Of a stretch of DNA of 64,000 nucleotides, positions 7,915 through 17,836 are shown piece after piece. Under the pieces are notes generated by a model. The model had not been told where the DNA came from. It was given only the letters and a program-made list of their open reading frames with translations, and did not search any database. The position numbers were made by a program, and so were the translations under genes. Each line of letters begins with the position of its first letter. The first letter of the stretch is position 1. The DNA lies in the NCBI RefSeq assembly GCF_000817785.2, contig NZ_JTCM02000003.1:1-64000 (forward strand), read 5' to 3'. Source of the stretch: Hassallia byssoidea VB512170. Lineage in GTDB: Bacteria; Cyanobacteriota; Cyanobacteriia; Cyanobacteriales; Nostocaceae.

Positions 7915-9315
7915 TTAGCTAATCTTTTCTGTGAGAATGCTAGGTTCCTCACTTGAAGTCGGTGAATTTAATTGATCTAAAATATCCAAAACCTCTTGTT
8001 CAAAAGCAACTTGAGCGCGATTAGTTTTACCACCCACATATAAGCGATCGTCTTTTTGCAAAGCCCAAATTTGTGAATGAGAAAAGTAACTCATCACCAC
8101 ACCCAGCATCAACAAAGCAAATCCAGCATAAACAATCGGAATACCTGGATCTGATTTAATTTGCAAGCCAGTGCTACCAATGACATCAAGAACTTTTAAC
8201 GTCACGCCATTAACTTCCGCTGACATGCCGGCACGCATAGTATTAATTAGTTTACCAGTTGAATCGTAAATTAACAACGTTTTTTGCAAGTCTCTTGCTA
8301 GCAGCGAGACACCTGCACTTAAATCGGGTTTTGTGGGAATCCAAGTGCCCCAAATGCGTCCGCTATTCTTAGTGTTAAGTTGCGTCATTGGTAGCTCAAA
8401 AATCGGACTTTTGTTAATTCGGACGCGCACAGCAGCGATACCCCAATCAGTTTGGTAGAAAGTTATGCCACGATAACGCAGAGGTTGATTAACAAAAATC
8501 GTCTTGCGGTCAATTTCCTTTCCTTGACTGTCTAAAACAGACAAATCTGAGTAAAATTGGTCAATTCCACCTTTAGGAGTGTAATCAATCCAAAAACGAT
8601 TGACTTTGACAGACCAATCTTTGGAAATTGACGCGGCTAAAGGTCCGGCATCTATAATATTTTGCACCTGAAATGTATCGCCACTAGCAACCATTTCTTG
8701 TGCCATCAAACCAGTCATTGTGCCCCAAATTGCACCCAAAAGAATAGTCACCATGCCAATATGAACTATAATCGGTCCGATGCGTCCGACTATGCCTTTA
8801 CGGGCATAAAGAATATTATCTTTTTCTGGTTCGGAAAAAATCTTGTAGCGACGTTTCTGTAAAAGTGGAGTGAGGGAAGATAGGGAACCAGTTTCTAATT
8901 CAGCACTTAAAGCGAGTTTTTGAAATTGTCGCGGTTCTTCGTAAAATTTCCAACGACGGGCTGCTTTTAACGCTGGTAACTGACGGGTAAAAGTACAGGC
9001 AGTTAAGCTGGTACCAAATAAAATAAGTAATGAGAGAAACCACCAAGTACGATATACGTGGTCTAAACCGACTACCTGAATTACTTTCCAAGTTAGGAAA
9101 CCAAATAAAGCCGGGTGTTCGGGGTAGTTTGCTTGGTAAAATGCGTGTGATTGACCTTGTTCTATGACTGTGCCGGTGATGCTAAAGAGTGCGATCGCTA
9201 GAAACATCACAATTGCCAATCGTAAATTTGTCAGCACAGGTAAAAATTCTTGCCGGAAAAACCGCCCAAATGCTGACCACGAATTTAATTGTTTAGAAGT
9301 ATCATTTAAAGTCAT
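7915..9315 (-). CDS. ccs1: Cytochrome c biogenesis protein Ccs1/ResB
   Basis: The 466-residue protein has the ResB-like arrangement. Three hydrophobic segments lie in the first third ('[23 protein letters not shown]', '[20 protein letters not shown]', '[21 protein letters not shown]'). A long lumenal domain follows ('[39 protein letters not shown]'), with a final membrane helix near '[23 protein letters not shown]'. In System II maturation it works with CcsA to deliver and ligate haem to apocytochromes c (cyt f, c6) on the thylakoid lumen side. It lies 3 bp downstream of ccdA on the same strand, so the two form a functional pair. Confidence 0.95.
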   Translation of the reverse strand: MTLNDTSKQLNSWSAFGRFFRQEFLPVLTNLRLAIVMFLAIALFSITGTVIEQGQSHAFYQANYPEHPALFGFLTWKVIQVVGLDHVYRTWWFLSLLILFGTSLTACTFTRQLPALKAARRWKFYEEPRQFQKLALSAELETGSLSSLTPLLQKRRYKIFSEPEKDNILYARKGIVGRIGPIIVHIGMVTILLGAIWGTMTGLMAQEMVASGDTFQVQNIIDAGPLAASISKDWSVKVNRFWIDYTPKGGIDQFYSDLSVLDSQGKEIDRKTIFVNQPLRYRGITFYQTDWGIAAVRVRINKSPIFELPMTQLNTKNSGRIWGTWIPTKPDLSAGVSLLARDLQKTLLIYDSTGKLINTMRAGMSAEVNGVTLKVLDVIGSTGLQIKSDPGIPIVYAGFALLMLGVVMSYFSHSQIWALQKDDRLYVGGKTNRAQVAFEQEVLDILDQLNSPTSSEEPSILTEKIS

Positions 9316-9318
9316 TGA

Positions 9319-10059
9319 TTAAAAGTTTCCTAGAGGAATTCGAGACATTAAAGAAAAGACACCAAATCCTACCAACAGCACTCCACTAACTGGATTAATC
9401 CAACCAGACCAGCGACGCACTTCTAGCAACTTCTTAATTGAAGCTGTAAAAGTACCCGCCAAAATCAAGGGTGCTACATAACCTGCTGTATATGCAAGCA
9501 GCAAAACCGCGCCTAAAACTAAGTCTTGCGTACTTGCAACCCAACCCAGCAAGCTACCTAAAACAGGTGTACTGCAAGGAGAAGCAACCACACCAAAAGT
9601 CAAGCCAATTAAATAAGAACGCAATCCTTGGGGTAATTCTTGAGAAATCCACTCTGTACCGCCAAAAGAGGGGAATTGCAGAGGTAATGCTTCGAGTAGG
9701 TTCAGCCCCATGAGAATTGCGATAATACTAACTATAATTGGTAAACCAATTCCCACTTGACCGTAGACTTTTCCTACCATAGCTGCTATAATACCCAGCC
9801 CAGCAAGTGTGGTTGCTAATCCGAGAGAAAACCAGGTAGACTGGGCAGCAGCTTGCAGACGGCTTTTTGCCTCATAACCGCCAATATAGCCGATAGTTAT
9901 AGGCAGCATCGAAAGCATACAAGGTGTCAGGCTAGTCAGCAAGCCAGCAAGAAAAATTACACCGACGCTGAGTAAACTGAGGTGCGTTAGTTGGTTAGAA
10001 ACGAGGGTGTTAGCGAATTGTTCTAGTTGGTAAAGTCGGGTTTGTAGGTTTTCAAGCAT
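9319..10059 (-). CDS. ccdA: Thiol-disulfide transporter CcdA
   Basis: The 246-residue membrane protein has six predicted helices and the two CcdA-defining motifs, 'LTSLTPCMLSMLPITIGYIGG' near residue 45 and 'VASPCSTPVLGSLLG' near residue 160. The two Cys relay electrons from cytoplasmic thioredoxin across the membrane to keep apocytochrome c haem-binding Cys reduced. It is the first gene of the ccdA-ccs1 pair, which fits System II cytochrome c assembly. The ATG start gives a plausible short N-terminal lumenal or cytoplasmic helix. Confidence 0.95.
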   Translation of the reverse strand: MLENLQTRLYQLEQFANTLVSNQLTHLSLLSVGVIFLAGLLTSLTPCMLSMLPITIGYIGGYEAKSRLQAAAQSTWFSLGLATTLAGLGIIAAMVGKVYGQVGIGLPIIVSIIAILMGLNLLEALPLQFPSFGGTEWISQELPQGLRSYLIGLTFGVVASPCSTPVLGSLLGWVASTQDLVLGAVLLLAYTAGYVAPLILAGTFTASIKKLLEVRRWSGWINPVSGVLLVGFGVFSLMSRIPLGNF

Positions 10060-10139
10060 AAGGTAGATAGAGCGAAAAATGCTTACTCTGCTTGAATTTT
10101 AGCGTAATTATCCTATTTCAAACAGTGCCGCAGCAACCG

Positions 10140-10700
10140 TCAAGCTAATAGTTCATCAATAATTAGACTAAAGCCTGAAAGAACTTGGCTGCTAACAGTT
10201 TCTCCAAGAGTTAATAATAAATGTTTTTCCGAAGTGATAATGATAATCCATAACGTTTCCGGATAGATAAGCCAAACTTCTTGACAACCTGATTCTAAAT
10301 ATTCTTTTGCCTTCGCAAATAATTCTTCACCGCTATCATCAGGTGAAGCAATTTCGGCAATTAACGGAAAGCTTTGGGGTAGAGAAGTTGCATTAGCATA
10401 TTGCGTCAAGAGTTCTGGAGTCAAGTAAGAAACATCAGGACGACGACCTTGTTTATTAGTTCGACAAAGCGCTTCGGTGTAGACTTCTCCACCTTGACCG
10501 CTGGAGAGTATATGATTTCTCCAGTAATAACTTAATCTAGCTTGAGTTTGACTGTGCCGTAATGTCATACCTGTTTTCTCAATAAGTTGACCATCAACCC
10601 ATTCCATGTTTTCTAAAGGATGATTGAGAAAATCTTCTAAAGAAAAAACTTTCGGTTGTGGTGATGTCGTTTCTTGAATTTGTTCAGTAGAAGTTAGCAT
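10140..10700 (-). CDS. Uma2 family (DUF820) putative endonuclease
   Basis: The 186-residue protein has the compact Uma2 fold: 'FSLEDFLNHPLENMEWVDGQLIEKTGMTLRHSQTQARLSYYW', 'RRPDVSYLTPELL', 'FPLIAEIASPDDSGEELFAKAKEYLESGCQEVWLIYPE'. The Glu in 'IAEIASPDD' and the 'EVWLIYP' strand are the usual PD-(D/E)XK-like elements. It is a second, unrelated-in-sequence Uma2 member in this window. Biological function is unknown for most of the family. It ends beside a palindromic repeat (10741-10774 lies upstream of its start). Confidence 0.9.
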   Translation of the reverse strand: MLTSTEQIQETTSPQPKVFSLEDFLNHPLENMEWVDGQLIEKTGMTLRHSQTQARLSYYWRNHILSSGQGGEVYTEALCRTNKQGRRPDVSYLTPELLTQYANATSLPQSFPLIAEIASPDDSGEELFAKAKEYLESGCQEVWLIYPETLWIIIITSEKHLLLTLGETVSSQVLSGFSLIIDELLA

Positions 10701-10740
10701 TGCTGTTTTCTCGCTTCAGATATTATTAATTATAAAAATT

Positions 10741-10774
10741 GTAGTAAGCGCTTTAGCGCTAAAACGCTTACTAC
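10741..10774. repeat. GTAGTAAGC-family palindrome
   Basis: GTAGTAAGCG at the left end pairs with CGCTTACTAC at the right end over 10 bp, with an inner stem AGCGC/GCGCT. It lies 3 bp from the ftsW stop codon and may end both ftsW and nearby transcripts. A second copy of the family lies at 19103-19149 and fragments at 3240-3272 and 44655-44681. Confidence 0.7.
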
Positions 10775-10777
10775 GAT

Positions 10778-12031
10778 TTAAACTTTTGTTTTCGTAAATA
10801 AACGACGCTTGCGCCGATTTTCAGATTGTTCTCCTCGCAGTGGTACAACTTCAGCTTCGTTACTTTCGCGTGCTACTCTAATTAATAATCCAGTTGCTAA
10901 TAAACTAGCAATCATGGAATTACCACCATAACTAAACATCGGCAAGGGTAAACCGGTTGTAGGCAATGCACCAGTGGTTACACCAATATGCAGAAATGAT
11001 TGTCCAACCATCAAAATTGTTACACCGATCGCTACTAATCGATGTACTGGATTTGTCGCTTTCAGGGCAATAATTAATCCCAGCGTGGCGAATATACCTA
11101 AAATTACTAGCAAAGTTATACCGCCAGCAAAGCCGAATTCTTCTGAGAATACTGCAAAAATAAAATCGGTGTCCTGAATTGGTAAATAAAACAGCTTTTG
11201 TTGTGAAAGCCCAAATCCAGTACCCCAAGTTCCTCCAGAACCCACTGCCAGCAAGCTTTGCACTAGTTGGTAGCCATCCCCGGTTGCATCCGCCCAAGGA
11301 TTGAGAAAGGACATTACTCGCTTGCGCTGATACTCTTTGATGCTAATACTGAGAACTGCCAAAAGTATCCCACCAACTGCTGTTCCGCCCAAATATTTAT
11401 AAGGTAAACCACCCGCTAAAGCAATTAACCAAATTGTCATACCGCAAAGTGCGGTTGTACTTAAGTTAGGCTGCGCTAAAATTCCGAGAATTACTAAACC
11501 AAAAATACCCAACCAGGTAAAGCGAACTCGCCAAGTTATTCGTTCCCACTGACCAAAAAGCCGCGCACTTTGCAGCACTAAAAAGGGTTTAATTAATTCA
11601 GAAGGTTGAATGGGAATTGGACCTAAAGCTAACCAGCGAGATGCGTCAAAAGCTTTTCTTCCTAATCCTGGTATCAGGGTGACGAAAATTAATACCAAAA
11701 ACAAAAAGACAAACCAATGGGATATTCCTAATATCTTCCGCAAAGGTAAATTAACAATGATGTTTAATATTATTAATGCCACGAACACCCACATTAGCTG
11801 ACGCTTAAAGTAGTACAGTCCATCATTATGACGAGCGTCGGCTACGGGATAGGATGCTGAGAACAGCATTATCAACCCGACAAACAGCCAAATCAATGTT
11901 AACCAGCGCAACAACCGCGCTTCTAAAGCCCAAGTGGAGACGGAGTTATCAAAAATTGGTATCAGACGGCGTAATTTCACGTTCGGTACAGGTATAAAGT
12001 TAGGAAAAACGGTAGAGACGTTTTGGTGCAA
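10778..12031 (-). CDS. ftsW: FtsW-type peptidoglycan glycosyltransferase
   Basis: The 417-residue SEDS protein has about ten membrane helices. It carries the family signatures 'LSTTALCGMTIWLIALAGG', 'GDGYQLVQSLLAVGSGGTWGTGFGLSQQKLFYLPIQDTDFIFAVFSEEFGF' and the C-terminal 'TTGLPLPMFSYGGNS'. SEDS proteins polymerise lipid II glycan, and FtsW does so at the division septum with its cognate class B PBP. The long hydrophilic N-terminus and absence of rodA-like context support FtsW over RodA, but the distinction rests on similarity. Neighbours are unrelated. Confidence 0.92.
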   Translation of the reverse strand: MHQNVSTVFPNFIPVPNVKLRRLIPIFDNSVSTWALEARLLRWLTLIWLFVGLIMLFSASYPVADARHNDGLYYFKRQLMWVFVALIILNIIVNLPLRKILGISHWFVFLFLVLIFVTLIPGLGRKAFDASRWLALGPIPIQPSELIKPFLVLQSARLFGQWERITWRVRFTWLGIFGLVILGILAQPNLSTTALCGMTIWLIALAGGLPYKYLGGTAVGGILLAVLSISIKEYQRKRVMSFLNPWADATGDGYQLVQSLLAVGSGGTWGTGFGLSQQKLFYLPIQDTDFIFAVFSEEFGFAGGITLLVILGIFATLGLIIALKATNPVHRLVAIGVTILMVGQSFLHIGVTTGALPTTGLPLPMFSYGGNSMIASLLATGLLIRVARESNEAEVVPLRGEQSENRRKRRLFTKTKV

Positions 12032-12073
12032 CGTCTGTACAAAAGTTAGGAGTGAGAAATATAACTTTGCTCC

Positions 12074-12597
12074 TCAAAACTTATAACTCATAATGTGGTG
12101 TACTGCTTGCACAGCACCGTTGATATAAGATGGCAATGGCTTTTTTTCAGGTTCTATTCGGTCTAGAAGCATTTTAACGGTGTCTATAGCACTCTGAATA
12201 TCTTGCACCCAGTAACATTTGCGCTTCTGTTTTGTCTTGGCGATCGCACAATCGCTCTAAGCGATCGCTACTAACGGTACACCCAAAGCTGCACACTCGT
12301 AAACGGTATTGTAACCTGCGCCGCCTACTACTACATCAGCTACGGCGATCGCATTCAATTCCCGGATGGTGAGATATCCACAAATCCTGACAATTAAGCG
12401 GACAATCAGCGGCTAAAATTCTGACTGCACCCCACCGGAAATTCTTGATGTAGTTTTAGGGCTATTTCTGCAAATAAAGGCAATTCTTCAGCTTGACCGG
12501 CACAACAAACGACGATAGTTTTTATAGTTTCGTTCACTTTCACTCCTATGCGATCGCCTGCTGCTTGATAAATGCGATTTTTTTGCTCTGGTGTCAT
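12074..12597 (-). pseudogene. Glycosyltransferase (MurG/UGT-like) remnant
   Basis: Read on the minus strand, the segment encodes pieces of a GT-B glycosyltransferase C-terminal domain. The pieces are 'KTIVVCCAGQAEELPLFAEI', then after a frameshift 'VRILAADCPLNCQDLWISHHP', then 'AVADVVVGGAGYNTVYECAALGVPLVAIA'. The last has the 'GGAGYNT...E' nucleotide-sugar-binding pattern. An in-frame stop follows 'LVAIA' at about 12260, and the final piece is 'VQDIQSAIDTVKMLLDRIEPE'. The N-terminal domain is missing. The first 63 codons can be read as an isolated open frame, but the combined evidence points to a decayed gene. Confidence 0.8.
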
Positions 12598-12666
12598 CCT
12601 TCAAACATTCCTTCGCAAATAAAAAGAAGACGTTTCATTTAACATTAAAGCAGGTTATCAAGCATT

Positions 12667-14091
12667 CTAATTTATTGCGGAAGTTTTCAGTGCTTGGTCG
12701 ATTGATAAGGGAATCTCTATACAAAATTCCGCTCCCTGTCCGGGTTGTGAGATGCATTTAAGTTTTCCCTTGTGTTTTTCAACTACAATTTGATAACTAA
12801 TTGATAAACCTAAACCTGTACCTTTACCTACAGGCTTAGTTGTGAAAAATGGATCGAACAGTCGTTCTTTAACTGCCTCTGTTATTCCCAAACCATTATC
12901 AGCAATTCGGATAACCACATTTTTTTCTATAACTTCTGTAGTAATTGTAATTTTGAGTAAATTTACTTTAAGTTTTGAGAAATAGCGTTTATTATAATCT
13001 TCTAAGGCATCAATTGCATTACTGATAATATTCATAAATACTTGATTTAGTTGACCAGCATAGCAATCTACTAAAGGCACATTTCCGTAATTTTTAACGA
13101 CCTCAATACCAGGAAAATCAACTTTTTGCTTAAACTGATTCTGTAAAATCAGCAAAGTACTATCAAGTCCTTCGTGAATATCAACTTTTTTCATCTCTGC
13201 CTCATCCAGACGAGAAAAGTTGCGTAAAGACAAGACAATTTCCGAGATTCGTTCGGCTCCTACTTTCATGGAATTTATAACTTTGGGCAAATCATCTATT
13301 AAAAAATCTAACTCAATTTTTTCAATATAATTTTCAATTGCTGGCACGGGATGGAAATAAAATTTTTGGTAAAGCTGCACAAGCTGCATTAGGTCATTAG
13401 TATAATCGTCAATATACTTTAAGTTCCCGTAAATAAAGTTGACTGGGTTATTAATTTCATGAGCCACTCCCGCAACTAATTGTCCTAAACTAGACATTTT
13501 CTCTGCTTGGATTAATTGAGCCTGGGTTTGCTGTAATTCCTTGAGAGATTGTTTCAATTTTTCAGCTTGTGCTTGAGCAATTTGAGTGAGTTCATTTTTT
13601 ATTTGCAGCGCTTTTCGTAGTTCTGTTGTTAACTTTTCCGCATCAGCTAAAGCAGTATTTTTAGCTTGCAAAAGAAAGAGAAAATCAGCTATTGGATCGT
13701 GTATCGCAAAGTCTTTAAGTTTGATACCAAGAGGAGCGAGGCTAGCTGTATCAGTAATCCAGGGAGAACCTAGGAAAAATATTACCTCTTGCTCTTGTTC
13801 ATACATCATTTGACCTTTGAGATGCATTTCGTTGTGGAGGAACTCTAATATGAAAAGCGAGCGAGAATGCTTTTGAATAGCATCAAAATCAAAGGTAATT
13901 TTGGGACGATTGATTTCAAAATGCTGCTCAATCAAATTACCAATTAATAATTTGGGACTTAAGCGTTGTAAAATATCACCAGCTTGGATGATTTCTCGAT
14001 TGCGGTTAAATACAAAGTGGAAAGGAAAAGCTTTTGCAAACAACTCTGGTGAAAGACTTAGGTGAGGAGAAACCATGCACAAATCGCTCAT
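12667..14091 (-). CDS. H-NOX-associated sensor histidine kinase
   Basis: The 474-residue protein begins with a haem-NO-binding-associated (HNOBA) domain at about residues 10-145 ('[27 protein letters not shown]', '[15 protein letters not shown]', '[16 protein letters not shown]'). A coiled coil follows at about 146-198. HisKA has His211 in '[20 protein letters not shown]', and HATPase_c carries 'DNGLGI', '[18 protein letters not shown]'. It has no membrane segment, so it acts in the cytoplasm. Its start overlaps the H-NOX stop by 4 bp (ATGA), which implies that H-NOX ligation controls its autophosphorylation. No response regulator lies next to it. Confidence 0.93.
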   Translation of the reverse strand: MSDLCMVSPHLSLSPELFAKAFPFHFVFNRNREIIQAGDILQRLSPKLLIGNLIEQHFEINRPKITFDFDAIQKHSRSLFILEFLHNEMHLKGQMMYEQEQEVIFFLGSPWITDTASLAPLGIKLKDFAIHDPIADFLFLLQAKNTALADAEKLTTELRKALQIKNELTQIAQAQAEKLKQSLKELQQTQAQLIQAEKMSSLGQLVAGVAHEINNPVNFIYGNLKYIDDYTNDLMQLVQLYQKFYFHPVPAIENYIEKIELDFLIDDLPKVINSMKVGAERISEIVLSLRNFSRLDEAEMKKVDIHEGLDSTLLILQNQFKQKVDFPGIEVVKNYGNVPLVDCYAGQLNQVFMNIISNAIDALEDYNKRYFSKLKVNLLKITITTEVIEKNVVIRIADNGLGITEAVKERLFDPFFTTKPVGKGTGLGLSISYQIVVEKHKGKLKCISQPGQGAEFCIEIPLSIDQALKTSAIN

Positions 14092-14639
14092 TTTGGTTTA
14101 TACTTGACTAAAAATTTGTCATCGTCATTCCCCTCATCCCGACTGTGGGTTTGAGTAACATCAACTTCTGTATCAAACCTGGTTCCTAATCCCTTGACTA
14201 AACCAATAATCATTGGAGTTAGCCCTTCTCTGGTCGAGCGATAGTGTAAGCTTAAAGAATCTTCCTCCATCTCACTACACTCAAAAGATGGAGGTGTAAG
14301 CTTGGGAAAGCTAATTCCTACACGAGCATGAAGATTATCAAGATTTTCTAAAAATTCTGGCAGTGTATCTCCACTCATATCCATCATTTCGCCATAGCCT
14401 TCTTCAGCGGTATACTGAACCCAGAATTCTCCAAAGGCTTGCATAATTTCTGAGGAAGATAAACCCAAAACAAGACTAGCAGCTTTTACCAATTTATGAG
14501 TGAGGTCATCAGGATAGCCTTCCATACTGATGAAAACTTCTTCTGCAACCTCAGCTTTTTGCTTAATTTCTTTCCAAGTCTCTTCCCCAAAGCGATCGCA
14601 CACCATATCTTGAATCGCTTTGTTTACTAATCCATACAT
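14088..14639 (-). CDS. H-NOX haem gas-sensor protein
   Basis: The 183-residue protein aligns over its whole length with the Nostoc H-NOX domain. It has the proximal haem ligand His104 in 'LDNLHARVG' and the propionate-binding YxSxR motif as Tyr133-Ser135-Arg137. Trp73 in 'FGEFWVQYT' is at the position that shapes the distal pocket in the Nostoc protein. H-NOX binds NO, and in some cases CO or O2, through ferrous haem, then regulates a partner in trans. Absence of a Tyr typical of O2-binding members in the distal pocket is not something I can confirm without alignment. It is first in a two-gene operon with its kinase. Confidence 0.95.
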   Translation of the reverse strand: MYGLVNKAIQDMVCDRFGEETWKEIKQKAEVAEEVFISMEGYPDDLTHKLVKAASLVLGLSSSEIMQAFGEFWVQYTAEEGYGEMMDMSGDTLPEFLENLDNLHARVGISFPKLTPPSFECSEMEEDSLSLHYRSTREGLTPMIIGLVKGLGTRFDTEVDVTQTHSRDEGNDDDKFLVKYKPK

Positions 14640-15057
14640 GAAAAACTCCTGTTGCTGTAGTCAATCTTCAACAATTTAATGCTTTACAGCATTTATTTAA
14701 ATTGCAAAGTTTTATCTTGCAGGTTTGTCAAAGAAAAACAAACATACAAACTTGCTGCTATTCTAATGCTTTAAGTTAGGATGGATGCATCCGTATTTTC
14801 AACATTTCGCTTCATTTACAGCTAGCGATAGTTATTGGTTAATTATTTCTAGCAAATTTAATTATTAAGTTATATAATGTTCGCGCTGATTAAGAATAAT
14901 AAAAACACCACAATTTTCGTAGAGACGTTCCACTGGAACGTCTCTACAATATACACCGAAGTCTGTACAATATGTGTGATTTGCCAGAAATAATAGAAGT
15001 AAAGACCGATGGTTTGTACTGGGTATAAAAGATGAAATTATTCATCCTTTAGATATA
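14640..15057. other. Intergenic region with 13-bp-stem hairpin
   Basis: This AT-rich spacer holds the H-NOX promoter region on its left and a perfect hairpin at 14919-14947, GTAGAGACGTTCC pairing with GGAACGTCTCTAC around an ACT loop. A related imperfect copy occurs at 12011-12040 and a degenerate one near 33992-34047, so it is a dispersed repeat. I see no gene or RNA here. Confidence 0.6.
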
Positions 15058-17685
15058 TCACGTCGAATTACGCCTTGGTCTGACATTGGAGTTAAAACCC
15101 TCACCATACATAATGCCACGACCTAGCAAACCGGCATAAACGAGGTTAGGCGATCGCATATCACCTTCCAAATAAGTCAGTCCGGTAAATTGCTGCAAAT
15201 TCGGGTTACTAATCGCAATCCAGCTTTTACCCATGTTTTCTGATTTGTACATTGTATCTTTGGTTGCGCCCTTTACCCGCCCAAATATGTAAATATACGG
15301 CTTCGCATCCGAGGAACCCTTACCAAAAGTCATGAACTCGCAGCTATCCACCGATGAAACAGCACTAAAAGTCTTACCGCCGTCTAAAGAGCGGTACAAT
15401 TTGTTACCGTTGACATCTTCCTGATTGCGAGAAAAGCTCATCCAGACATCACCTTTCTTCGTGGGATTGGGAACGATCGCCGGACGAACTAGCCATGTAG
15501 GAAAGTTGTTAGATGCGCCTTTTCTCCAGTTTGCACCGCCGTCGTTACTGTAGTAAAATGTCCAGCCGTTGAAGTAATAAAATGTTTTACCTTGTGGATC
15601 TTGGCGATCGGCTGCCAAAATATACGCACTCAGCCAGGGAGAAATACTATTAGCCCAAGCCTTCGGTAACGCTTGATAGTGAATATGGTCGTTGTTATGC
15701 GGATCGTAAGGTTCTGGCTTGGGGTCATGGTCTAAAGAACGCGCTAACTGCCACGTTTTCCCGCCATCTATGGTATAATGCACCCAAGGTCCCCAAGTCG
15801 GTGCCCAAACCATGTTTTGCGGGTTTGTCGGCGACATGGCAATCTGACCACCCATTGCGGCGACTTCTTCGGTAGCAGATTTGTCAGCTTTCCATAAATT
15901 CTCTTTGGGTATAGACTCGAACGCCTTCCACGTCTTACCGTTATCGCTAGTCATACCGTGAATTGACCAGAAAGCCTGCCACTGATGAAAGCCAACAAAA
16001 GCAGCGTAATCGGGTTTTTTGTAAGCATAATCCATGCCTGTTGCCCCCGCTACGTGGGGAAAGGGCTGCGGGTAAACTTTCCAATCAGGGTTTGCCCATT
16101 TGTACCACGGGCTGACTTTAACGCCCTCTGGGTCAATTTTCGCAGTTGGTACTAAGTTGCGGTTTTCATGGCGAAAGCCGATCATATCTTGCACCGCACT
16201 CAATAAATCGGCACCTCCTTGTGCTTTCGGCTTCGGGGGAACGCGCAAAATATTTACGTCGAGTTCTTCCAAATTGTTCATCAGCCATTTATAAGCTGGG
16301 TTGGCAGCGGTAACATCATCTGTACGCGCTACACCCCAACCGTTTGTCCACCAGACTTGTTTGGGATTGCTGGGGTCGATGACTGCTACTGAAGCGCCGG
16401 TTCCAGCGTAGGACAGGTAGTAACCGGGTGCAGAAGAGTTAACTGGATCTTTGGGATTATTGGCATCATATGCACCCATGTACATAGTTTGCTTTTTCCA
16501 GTTTTTCCCACTGTCGGTAGACCGATATACGAACTTGTCGGAAATTGCCATCACCGTATTTGCTTGATTTGCTTGGACGGTGACGGCTGAATAAACTTTG
16601 TCTGTACCGTCAGGAGTGATGTCTGTCCAAGTTCCGTTTTTGTACTGACGAACGCCGCCGTTGGCTTTATTTCCGTTGTTAGCGGTGGTGCCGAAGCTAA
16701 CATAAAGTGTACCATCAAAGGCGATCGCACTCCGCAATGGATCGTTACCGCCTGCTATGTTACTCCAAGATACACCGCCATTTGTACTGCGCCATACACC
16801 ACTACCATGAACCCCAACATATATAATTTGGCTGGGATTGTTCAAACTACCGCTGTTTTTGTCAAAAGCGACAAATGTAAAACCGGGTATATCTTCATTG
16901 TCAGCTCCATCAGGGTTTTTATATGCTGGTAAGCTGCTAGGATCTGGCAGTCCACCCAACACGCGAGTCCACGCTTCTGTTTCTTTTTTCCACAAACCAT
17001 CTCTGCGAGAAGCGTACAGAAGCAATCCAGATTTATTCGGATCGACTGCTAACCGTTCACCTGTATCGGAACGGTAAGCTTTGGCTGGACCGACGAAGAT
17101 ATTGTTTTTCCCTAAATTTGTGGATTTCCAACTTCCTCCCTGATTGTCGGAAACCATCACCTCGCCAGCATATTTGTATTGCATCCTACCATCACCAGCT
17201 TTAAAGCTAGAATTTCTATGGTTTACTACTATATAAATGCGCTTAGGTAGTGTAGGATCTATGGCGATGCTTTCTACTCCGATTCCCCCTTTAGCAAAGT
17301 TGGTGTCAAACATATCCAAGAGGGGAAGCCATTGATTTGTTTGCCGGATGAAGCGGTAAGCACCACCGATATCTGTGCGGATGTAGACATTATAAGGTGA
17401 TTGGGGAGCGATCGCTAAACCGGTAACGTAGCCCATACCCTGAATATTGACACTCTTCCAGTTAAAGAACTGTCCGTTATTTGATTTTGCAGGCGATCGT
17501 GATTTCGTTTGCGTGATTTGATTTTGCAGTTGTGATTTAGCTTTCAGTTCTGATTGGGTCTGTACTATAGACTCTTGTCCGCAAGCATGTAAGGCTAACA
17601 GTAGCAGTGCCGTGCATACGACCAGCAGCAGAAAACTCAGTCTGCGTATTTGATGCGCTGAACGTAGTTGACGGAAAGCGTTCAT
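15058..17685 (-). CDS. GH74-like beta-propeller glycoside hydrolase lipoprotein
   Basis: The 875-residue protein starts with a membrane-spanning signal and a lipobox-like 'LALHAC' (Cys35). It continues with sialidase/BNR-type repeats of the GH74 architecture: 'YVTGLAIAPQSPYNVYIRTDIGGAYR', 'SDNQGGSWKSTNLG', 'STNGGVSWSNI', 'STDSGKNWKKQ', 'TIDGGKTWQ', 'SNDGGANWRKG', 'SLDGGKTFS', 'SENMGKSW'. The Asp in 'TDIGGAYR' matches the first GH74 catalytic acid. GH74 enzymes cleave xyloglucan or related beta-glucans. The substrate here is unproven, and a cyanobacterium might use it on extracellular polysaccharide. The gene stands alone. Confidence 0.82.
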   Translation of the reverse strand: MNAFRQLRSAHQIRRLSFLLLVVCTALLLLALHACGQESIVQTQSELKAKSQLQNQITQTKSRSPAKSNNGQFFNWKSVNIQGMGYVTGLAIAPQSPYNVYIRTDIGGAYRFIRQTNQWLPLLDMFDTNFAKGGIGVESIAIDPTLPKRIYIVVNHRNSSFKAGDGRMQYKYAGEVMVSDNQGGSWKSTNLGKNNIFVGPAKAYRSDTGERLAVDPNKSGLLLYASRRDGLWKKETEAWTRVLGGLPDPSSLPAYKNPDGADNEDIPGFTFVAFDKNSGSLNNPSQIIYVGVHGSGVWRSTNGGVSWSNIAGGNDPLRSAIAFDGTLYVSFGTTANNGNKANGGVRQYKNGTWTDITPDGTDKVYSAVTVQANQANTVMAISDKFVYRSTDSGKNWKKQTMYMGAYDANNPKDPVNSSAPGYYLSYAGTGASVAVIDPSNPKQVWWTNGWGVARTDDVTAANPAYKWLMNNLEELDVNILRVPPKPKAQGGADLLSAVQDMIGFRHENRNLVPTAKIDPEGVKVSPWYKWANPDWKVYPQPFPHVAGATGMDYAYKKPDYAAFVGFHQWQAFWSIHGMTSDNGKTWKAFESIPKENLWKADKSATEEVAAMGGQIAMSPTNPQNMVWAPTWGPWVHYTIDGGKTWQLARSLDHDPKPEPYDPHNNDHIHYQALPKAWANSISPWLSAYILAADRQDPQGKTFYYFNGWTFYYSNDGGANWRKGASNNFPTWLVRPAIVPNPTKKGDVWMSFSRNQEDVNGNKLYRSLDGGKTFSAVSSVDSCEFMTFGKGSSDAKPYIYIFGRVKGATKDTMYKSENMGKSWIAISNPNLQQFTGLTYLEGDMRSPNLVYAGLLGRGIMYGEGFNSNVRPRRNST

Positions 17686-17836
17686 AACTCAAATCCAAAA
17701 TCTTAAGCTAACGTGCATTTTTATATTTATCTTTTCAAAGAGAGTAAAATCCGTCAATCATGTCTCAACCCCTCACCCCAAAAGTTAGTTTCTTATTTCA
17801 AGCACGCGCATTGCTTACTACGTAAGAGGTAAAATA

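Noticed and set aside
12406-12597. Short intact gene of 63 codons
   Set aside because: It joins with downstream sequence in other frames to give a glycosyltransferase fold, so it is a fragment of a pseudogene.
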